This document shows positions 6,732 through 11,384 of a stretch of 11,384 nucleotides of DNA, piece after piece. Position 1 is the first letter of the stretch. Each line of letters starts with the position of its first letter. The stretch comes from Pseudomonadota bacterium (GTDB lineage: Bacteria; Pseudomonadota; Alphaproteobacteria; Rhizobiales; Beijerinckiaceae). Both the position numbers and the translations under genes were made by a program. The stretch lies in assembly GCA_028876585.1 (NCBI GenBank), contig JAGWRL010000063.1:1-11384 (forward strand). Direction: 5' to 3'. The notes beneath the pieces were generated by a model. The model made no database searches. It had not been told where the DNA came from and saw only the letters and a list, made by a program, of their open reading frames with translations.

Positions 6732-8219
6732 ATGTCCCTCGCCGCCATGACGCAAGAAACGCTTGATCTGATGAAAGCCTCGCTCGCCAAGAACGTCACG
6801 CTTTCGACCGGCCTCAGCGCCTACGACCTCCAGGCGCCGGCCAAGAACCTCTATCCCGTCATCACGCCGCTGCGCAATTCGCTGCCGCGCGTGCAGCGCC
6901 AGAATCCTGGCGACGCCGCGCGCTGGCGCACCATCGCCTCGATCCTCGGCTCGGGCTATGACGCGATGGGCTGGGTGCCGGAAGGCCAGCGCACCGCCAG
7001 CATGAGCTATACGGCGACGCCGATGGTGGCGCCTTATGTCACGCTCGGCGAGGAAGACACCGTCACCTTCGAAGCCGAAGCCGCCGCGCTCGGTTATGAG
7101 GACGTCAACTCGACGGCGACGCTGCGCCTGTTGCAAAAGACCATGCGCAAGGAAGAGATCGCGCTGCTCGGCGGCAATGTCTCGGTGGCGCTGGGCACGC
7201 CGTCGACCCCGGTGCTCGCCGCCGCGGGAACCGGCGCGACGCTTCCCGCCGCGACTTATTCCGTGATCGTGGTCGCGCTCGCCTTCGAGGGCTATCGCAA
7301 TTCCACGCTCGCCACCGGCGTGGCGACAACCAAGCTGATCACCGGCAACGACGGCAACACCTATACGCTGAACGGCGGCTCCTCGATGCGCAGCGCCAAC
7401 GCCACCCAGGCGGTGACGCTCGGCCAGACCCTCTCGGCCACGGTCTCCCTGGTCAACGGCGCGGTCGCCTACGCCTGGTTCGTCGGCGCCGCCGGTTCCG
7501 AGTCGCTGCAGGCGATCACCACCATCAACAGCGCCACCTTCGCCGCGCCGTTGCTGACCGGCCAGCAGCCCGCCTCGACGATTTCCGCCGACAACTCGCG
7601 CAACGCCGCGCTGGCGTTCGACGGTCTGCTGAGCGTCGGCTTCAACCCCGCCAACAACGCCTATGTTCAGTCGCTGGCGACGGGGCCGGCGGGGACGGGC
7701 TCGTTCCTGACCGCCTCGGGCCGCGGCTCGGTGGTCGAAATCGACAACATGCTGGTGTCGATGTGGAACAACTTCCGCCTGTCGCCGACCGTGCTCTATG
7801 TCAACACGCAGGAACAGCGCAACATCAGCGCCAAATGCCTGACCAACGCCAGCGGCCCGCTGCTGCGCTACAACGTCGACGCCAGCGCCGAGAACGGCAA
7901 CCCTTACGCGATCTCCGCCTCCGGCATCGTGCGCTGGTACTACAATCCGTTCAGCGTCGACGGCGGCTTCGACATTCCGATCAAGGTGCATCCCGATCTG
8001 CCGCCGGGCACCATTCTCGCGCTGTGCGAGCGGCTGCCGGTCTGGTATCAGTCCAATCAGGTTCCCAATGTCGCGGAAGTGCTGACGCGGCGCGACTACT
8101 ACCGCGTCGATTGGCCGCTGCGCACCCGCCGGCGCGAATATGGCGTCTACACCGAACAGGTGTTGGCGGTCTACGCGCCGTTCGGCGTCGGCGTTCTCAC
8201 CAATATCGGCAACGGCTGA
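6732..8219 (+). CDS. Major capsid protein with internal Ig-like insertion
   Basis: This 495-residue protein is the shell subunit of the phage head. Its position directly after the protease and ahead of the connector, and its sequence character, fit an HK97-fold capsid protein. The N-terminal part (1-148) runs through the RTIASILGSGYDAMGWVPEG region, and the C-terminal part (about 290-495) contains NVAEVLTRRDYYRVDWPLR (446-464) and ends in a beta-rich YAPFGVGVLTNIG. Between them, residues about 150-288 are Thr/Ser/Ala/Gly-rich alternating beta sequence (TYSVIVVALAFEGY, AVTLGQTLSATVSLVNGAVAYAWF), best read as an inserted Ig-like domain exposed on the surface. ATG 6732 has AGGA seven bases upstream; ATG 6714 in the same frame lacks such a site. 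There is no HK97-type N-terminal delta domain of about 100 residues. A hairpin terminator follows at once. Confidence 0.87.
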   Translation: MSLAAMTQETLDLMKASLAKNVTLSTGLSAYDLQAPAKNLYPVITPLRNSLPRVQRQNPGDAARWRTIASILGSGYDAMGWVPEGQRTASMSYTATPMVAPYVTLGEEDTVTFEAEAAALGYEDVNSTATLRLLQKTMRKEEIALLGGNVSVALGTPSTPVLAAAGTGATLPAATYSVIVVALAFEGYRNSTLATGVATTKLITGNDGNTYTLNGGSSMRSANATQAVTLGQTLSATVSLVNGAVAYAWFVGAAGSESLQAITTINSATFAAPLLTGQQPASTISADNSRNAALAFDGLLSVGFNPANNAYVQSLATGPAGTGSFLTASGRGSVVEIDNMLVSMWNNFRLSPTVLYVNTQEQRNISAKCLTNASGPLLRYNVDASAENGNPYAISASGIVRWYYNPFSVDGGFDIPIKVHPDLPPGTILALCERLPVWYQSNQVPNVAEVLTRRDYYRVDWPLRTRRREYGVYTEQVLAVYAPFGVGVLTNIGNG

Positions 8220-8225
8220 TTGGCG

Positions 8226-8254
8226 CGACGGCGCCTTTGGCGCCGTCGTTTCTC
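8226..8254 (+). terminator. Intrinsic terminator-like hairpin after the capsid gene
   Basis: A perfect 10-bp GC-rich stem (8226-8235 paired with 8239-8248) closes a TTT loop seven bases after the capsid stop codon and is followed by TTTCTCCC. The T-run is short and interrupted, so partial termination is likely; the connector gene starts 23 bases after the stem. Such partial terminators would keep capsid mRNA more abundant than the neck-gene mRNA. Confidence 0.6.
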
Positions 8255-8271
8255 CCACGATCGGGGCATCG

Positions 8272-9093
8272 ATGTCCGCTTACGACCTCACGACGCTCGC
8301 CAACGTAAAGGCGTGGTTGGGCCTGCCCAGTCAACCCACCGCAAGCGACGCCATGCTGACATCGCTGGTCACGTCGGCGAGCCGGACGGTCTACGCCATC
8401 TTGAGCCGGACGTCGTTGCTGCCAGCCAGCTACACCGAGACGATCGACGTCGAGAGCGACCGCGTCTATCTCGCCCACTGGCCTGTGATGCAAGTGAACT
8501 CGGTCATTCTCGACGGGCTGGTCGTGCCGCCCGCGACCCCGGCGAGCGCGCAACCCGCGATCGGCTATCTACTGCAACCCGCCGACGGCGCGCCGCCGGG
8601 ACGCCAGCAGGCGCTCGATCTGTTCGGCCGCCGCTACCATCGCCTACGGCAGGGCCTCGTCGTCAGCTATCAGGCGGGATACGCGGTTCAGGGCGAGAGC
8701 TGGACGGCGCCGTCGGCCGCGCCCTATCAGCTGGTCGCGGCGGCCCCGTTCGGCGCCTGGGCCAGCGATCTCGGCGTCGTTTACGCCAGTTCGGGAACGC
8801 CGCTGCTGGCGGTCAAGTCGGCGCCCGCGGCGGGCCAATATTCGGTCGCCGCCGGCGTCTATCATTTGAACGCCGCCGACGCCGGCGCGGCCGTTTCATT
8901 GTCCTACGGCTTCGTGCCGCAGGACCTCGTGCAGGCCGCCACCGAGCTCGCCGCCGAGCGTTTTCGCGCCAGCGAGCGCATCGGCCTGCGCTCCAAATCG
9001 CTCGGCGGACAGGAGACCATCTCCTACGATGTGTCAGGGCTCTCCGCCTCGGTGCTGGCGCTGATCGCGCCTTACCGCCGCTCGGCGCTTTGA
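8272..9093 (+). CDS. Head-tail connector (HK97 gp6-like) with inserted beta domain
   Basis: This 273-residue protein should form the adaptor ring under the portal. The N-terminal helical part (LTTLANVKAWLGLPSQPTAS then DAMLTSLVTSASRTVYAILS) and the C-terminal DLVQAATELAAERFRASERI (218-237) followed by KSLGGQETISYDVSGLS (242-258) fit the gp6/connector family. That family is usually only about 100-200 residues. The excess is a beta-rich segment at about 145-215 with the pattern DLGVVYASSGTPLLAV (166-181), AAGQYSVAAGVYHL (186-199), DAGAAVSLSYGF (203-214), which resembles a module I recall from other phage structural proteins. ATG 8272 has only a weak GGGG site. Its stop overlaps the next start (TGATG, 9091-9095). 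Confidence 0.8.
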   Translation: MSAYDLTTLANVKAWLGLPSQPTASDAMLTSLVTSASRTVYAILSRTSLLPASYTETIDVESDRVYLAHWPVMQVNSVILDGLVVPPATPASAQPAIGYLLQPADGAPPGRQQALDLFGRRYHRLRQGLVVSYQAGYAVQGESWTAPSAAPYQLVAAAPFGAWASDLGVVYASSGTPLLAVKSAPAAGQYSVAAGVYHLNAADAGAAVSLSYGFVPQDLVQAATELAAERFRASERIGLRSKSLGGQETISYDVSGLSASVLALIAPYRRSAL

Positions 9094-9578
9094 TGCTGGC
9101 CGCTCTCGAAGGCGCCGTCGCGCTCGACCGGCAACTCGCCGACCTGCCGGCGCGCATGATGGCCCGGTTGGAGGCGAAGGCGCGCGATCTCGCCGCCGCG
9201 CTGGCGACCAAGGTGCGCGACGAAAAGCTGTCGGGCCAGGCGTTGCAATCCAGGTCCGGCGCCTTGAAGGCGTCAATCAGCGCCGATGTTTCCGTCAACG
9301 GCTCCGCGCTGAACGCGACGGTTGGCTCGTTCGGCGACGTCAAATACGCCGCGATCCAGGAATATGGCGGGCGCACCGGCGCGCATGAAATCCTGCCGAC
9401 CAAGGCGCAAGCCCTGGCCTTCGTGGTTGGCGGCGCCGCCCGCTTCGCGCGACGCGTGCAGCATCCCGGCTCGACTATTCCGGCCCACCATTATCTGCTC
9501 AGCAGTCTCGACGAATCGCGCGATGCCATCGTCGCCGCGCTCGCCAATGTCGCCAACGAGGCCTGGAGCGCCAGATGA
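9093..9578 (+). CDS. HK97 gp10-like head-tail joining / tail completion protein
   Basis: This 161-residue protein belongs to the HK97 gp10 / phage tail-completion group that sits at the head-tail joint. Family features visible are SGALKASISADVSVNGS (55-71), VGSFGDVKYAAIQEYGG (77-93), AHEILPTKAQALAFV (97-111), a basic RFARRV (117-122), and HPGSTIPAHHYLLSSL (124-139) ahead of a C-terminal helix. The YAAIQEYG and HPG-x-PA-x-x-YL elements are the clearest. It starts within the connector stop codon and has no convincing ribosome site of its own, so translation is probably coupled. It shares an ATGA overlap with the next gene. Confidence 0.87.
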   Translation: MLAALEGAVALDRQLADLPARMMARLEAKARDLAAALATKVRDEKLSGQALQSRSGALKASISADVSVNGSALNATVGSFGDVKYAAIQEYGGRTGAHEILPTKAQALAFVVGGAARFARRVQHPGSTIPAHHYLLSSLDESRDAIVAALANVANEAWSAR

Positions 9579-10009
9579 GCCGAGAAGCCGCCTTCTGCGC
9601 GTTGTTCACGCGCGTCGCCGCCGCCTATGACTGGGGCCTCGCCTCGCGCCGCATAAAGCTGTGGAGCGAGGTGCCGGCGAACTTGCGACCCGCGCTGTTT
9701 CAACTCGAATCCGGCCCCGAGGTCTACCAATGGGCCGCGCCGGCAACGCCCCGACGCACCTATGAAGCAAAGCTCTTTCTCTATTTCGATGCGCGCGACC
9801 CCGCCACGCCGGGCGCCTGCCGCATCAACGAAGCGCTCGACGCGCTCGACGCCGCGCTGGCGCCCACTGGCGTCGACTTCGCCGCCGGGCGGCAGACCTT
9901 GGGCGGCGCGGTGCATGACTGCAAGATCATCGGCGTCCCCGTGCGCGACACCGGCGATCTCGACGGCGACGGATTGGCCGTGGTGAGCGTCCGCCTGATT
10001 GGTCCGTGA
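9575..10009 (+). CDS. Probable tail terminator protein
   Basis: This 144-residue protein lies right after the gp10-like gene, the slot of the tail terminator (lambda gpU, GTA g8/DUF3168-type). The sequence suits that fold: an N-terminal helix, a beta strand around RRTYEAKLFLYFD (60-72), a helix RINEALDALDAALAP (82-96), then strands GGAVHDCKIIGVPV (109-122) and GLAVVSVRLIGP (133-144). It would cap the tail tube and meet the head joint. It starts in an ATGA overlap with the preceding stop and has a good GGAG site (9565-9568) six bases away. I do not recognise a diagnostic motif, so the role rests on order, size and predicted structure. Confidence 0.6.
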   Translation: MSREAAFCALFTRVAAAYDWGLASRRIKLWSEVPANLRPALFQLESGPEVYQWAAPATPRRTYEAKLFLYFDARDPATPGACRINEALDALDAALAPTGVDFAAGRQTLGGAVHDCKIIGVPVRDTGDLDGDGLAVVSVRLIGP

Positions 10010-10055
10010 CTTCCCGCGATCGCCGATTTCCCACCAGACACTAGAGGACAATCAC

Positions 10056-11384
10056 ATGCCTTCAGGGGGCGTCGAAACGCCGATACCGGACTCGATGTTC
10101 GCGCGCCTTGCCTCGGCGACGCGGTTCGTCATCTCCGGCGTCGGGCCGACCAGCTGGTTCGGGCCGCAGCAACCCTTGCCGCCGCAAGCGCCGCCGGAGG
10201 TGAAGGGGCGGCAGTGGGATTACCCGTTCGGGGTCAACATCAACTATACGCCGCGCTCGTCCAGCGCGCTGTCGTTCGACAATCTGCGCTCGCTGGCCGA
10301 TTCGCTGCCGTTGCTGCGCGCGGTGATCGAAACCCGCAAGGATCAGATCGCGGCGCTCAACTGGACGATCCGCGCGCGCGATCCGCGCAACGCCGCGGCC
10401 GCCGCCGATCGCTGCGCCTCGGCGCGCGCCTTCTTCGTCACGCCCAACCGGCGCCACGCTTTCGCGACCTGGCTGCGGATGCTGATCGAGGACATGCTGG
10501 TCATCGACGCGGCCTGCCTCTATCCGCGCTACACGCGCTCCGGCGCGCTCTATTCGCTCGACGTGATCGACGGCGCCAACATCAAACCGCTGATCGGCGA
10601 GGACGGCCGCTCGCCCGACGCGCCCGATCCCGCCTATCAACAGGTGCTGCACGGCGTGCCGGCCGCCGATTTCACCGCCGACGAACTGCTTTATCTCCCG
10701 CGCAACGTGCGTTCGCATCGGCTCTACGGCCTAAGCCCAGTCGAGCAGATCGCGCTGACGATCAACATCGCGCTGCGGCGCGAGCAGGCGACGCTCGATT
10801 ATTACAACACCGGATCGATCCCCGATTCCTTCGCGACCTTGCCGAAGGACTGGACCCTCGATCAGATAAAACAGTTCCAGGACTATTTTGATGCGCTGAT
10901 GAGCGGCAATCTGGCGCGCCGGCGCATGGTGAAGTTCATGCCGGCGGACTTCAAGCTCACGGAGACCCGCCAACCGCCGCTGAAGGACCAGTATGACGAA
11001 TGGCTGGCAAGAGTGATCTGTTACGCCTTCTCCGTGCCGGCCTCGGCGTTCATCACGCAAGTCAATCGCGCCACCTCCGAAACATTGCGCACGCAGGCGG
11101 CGCAGGAAGGGCTGGTGCCGTTGAAGGCGTGGGTGAAGACGACGCTCGACCGGGTCGTGCAATCTTGTTTGAAACAACCCGATCTCGAATTCGCCTGGGT
11201 CGGCGACGACGCCGTCGATCCGCTTCAGCAGGCGCAGACGATCGCCATTCTCGTCAACGCGGGGATCAAGACGCGCGACGAGGCGCGGGCGGAACTGGGG
11301 CTGGCGGGGGCGAATGGCGTCGCCAAGTTCAATCCCAATCATGACGAGTTGGGAAGGTTCACCTCGGCGGATGGCGCGGGCGGG
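10056..11384 (+). CDS. Phage portal protein with C-terminal extension (cut off by window edge)
   Basis: This protein forms the dodecameric ring at the head vertex through which DNA enters. All 443 visible residues are open and there is no stop before the edge. Portal features include PLLRAVIETRKDQIAALNW (85-103), a region around RMLIEDMLVIDAACLYPRY (141-159), YLPRNVRS (213-220), YGLSPVEQ (224-231), the stem/crown-type helices after 232, and NAGIKTRDEARAELGL (401-416), the usual last portal helix. ATG 10056 has AGAGGA seven bases upstream. Normal portals end near this last helix, but here FNPNHDELGRFTSADG (425-440) follows, a linker-like motif often placed before an extra domain in prophage head proteins. 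It is separated from the terminator gene by 46 bp. Its position after the neck genes is unusual. Confidence 0.9.
   Translation, partial: MPSGGVETPIPDSMFARLASATRFVISGVGPTSWFGPQQPLPPQAPPEVKGRQWDYPFGVNINYTPRSSSALSFDNLRSLADSLPLLRAVIETRKDQIAALNWTIRARDPRNAAAAADRCASARAFFVTPNRRHAFATWLRMLIEDMLVIDAACLYPRYTRSGALYSLDVIDGANIKPLIGEDGRSPDAPDPAYQQVLHGVPAADFTADELLYLPRNVRSHRLYGLSPVEQIALTINIALRREQATLDYYNTGSIPDSFATLPKDWTLDQIKQFQDYFDALMSGNLARRRMVKFMPADFKLTETRQPPLKDQYDEWLARVICYAFSVPASAFITQVNRATSETLRTQAAQEGLVPLKAWVKTTLDRVVQSCLKQPDLEFAWVGDDAVDPLQQAQTIAILVNAGIKTRDEARAELGLAGANGVAKFNPNHDELGRFTSADGAGG

Larger units (their letters stand above)
3302..11384 (+). mobile_element. Prophage head-packaging-neck module (partial, continues past right edge)
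   Basis: Nine adjacent genes read as the structural core of a tailed phage: small and large terminase, one antisense accessory gene, prohead protease, major capsid, connector, gp10-like protein, probable tail terminator and portal. Start-stop overlaps at 3718-3721, 9091-9095 and 9575-9578 indicate polycistronic coupling. No frameshifts or internal stops are visible, so the module looks intact. Integration genes, repressor, tail and lysis genes are not present here, so neither completeness of the whole prophage nor its exact ends can be judged. A gene transfer agent is less likely because the order departs from the RcGTA order (terminase, portal, protease, capsid). Confidence 0.85.

Noticed and set aside
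6717..8258. 513-codon minus-strand open frame across the capsid gene
   Set aside because: Arg/Gly/His-rich translation without motifs, fully antisense to the capsid gene.
8220..9092. Upstream extension of the gp10-like frame
   Set aside because: It lies out of frame over the connector gene and is Arg-rich shadow; the coupled ATG at 9093 gives a normal-length gp10-like protein.
3302..11384. Gene transfer agent cluster
   Set aside because: TerL and the neck proteins resemble GTA types, but gene order, the protease-scaffold protein, the antisense cargo gene and a LexA box fit a prophage better.
1..11384. tRNA, rRNA, CRISPR array, insertion sequence
   Set aside because: I saw no cloverleaf, spaced direct repeats, transposase or terminal inverted repeats.

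Overview
The window is GC-rich, gene-dense DNA that looks alphaproteobacterial, most likely from a Hyphomicrobiales (Rhizobiales)-type bacterium. The basis is codon use (strong G/C third positions), a form II CoxL-type molybdenum hydroxylase, an alphaproteobacterial-type LexA half-site pair (GAAC-N7-GAAC), and phage proteins of a flavour common in prophages of this class. Species cannot be assigned by reading alone.

Left part (1-3140), chromosomal. The minus strand carries the N-terminal 686 residues of a xanthine dehydrogenase/CO dehydrogenase-family molybdopterin-binding subunit, running off the left edge. It is divergent from a 310-residue plus-strand protein of unknown function with one membrane segment, a long coiled coil and a small C-terminal beta domain. 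The 147-bp divergent spacer contains a perfect 7-bp inverted repeat suited to an operator.

Right part (3302-11384), the head and neck module of a tailed-phage (HK97-fold) prophage. Gene order is small terminase, large terminase, a small antisense secreted protein, prohead protease with a scaffold-like C-terminus, major capsid protein, head-tail connector, HK97 gp10-like protein, probable tail terminator, then the portal protein (cut by the right edge). Most plus-strand genes are tightly coupled (ATGA or TGATG overlaps). The module would package DNA (terminases, portal), build and mature the capsid (protease/scaffold, capsid) and close the head-tail joint (connector, gp10-like protein, terminator). 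Tail, lysis, integrase and repressor genes are not in the window.

Points of interest: (i) the 239-bp gap between the antisense gene and the protease gene holds a perfect LexA/SOS box and a good sigma-70-type promoter, so SOS may act directly on the head operon or the small secreted gene; (ii) the portal gene lies after the neck genes instead of between terminase and protease, and it carries an FNPNHDELGRF-type tail that may lead into an extra domain beyond the edge; (iii) both the capsid protein and the connector carry extra beta-rich insertions; (iv) the capsid gene is bracketed by hairpins sharing a CGGCGCC/GGCGCCG core, the downstream one resembling an intrinsic terminator.
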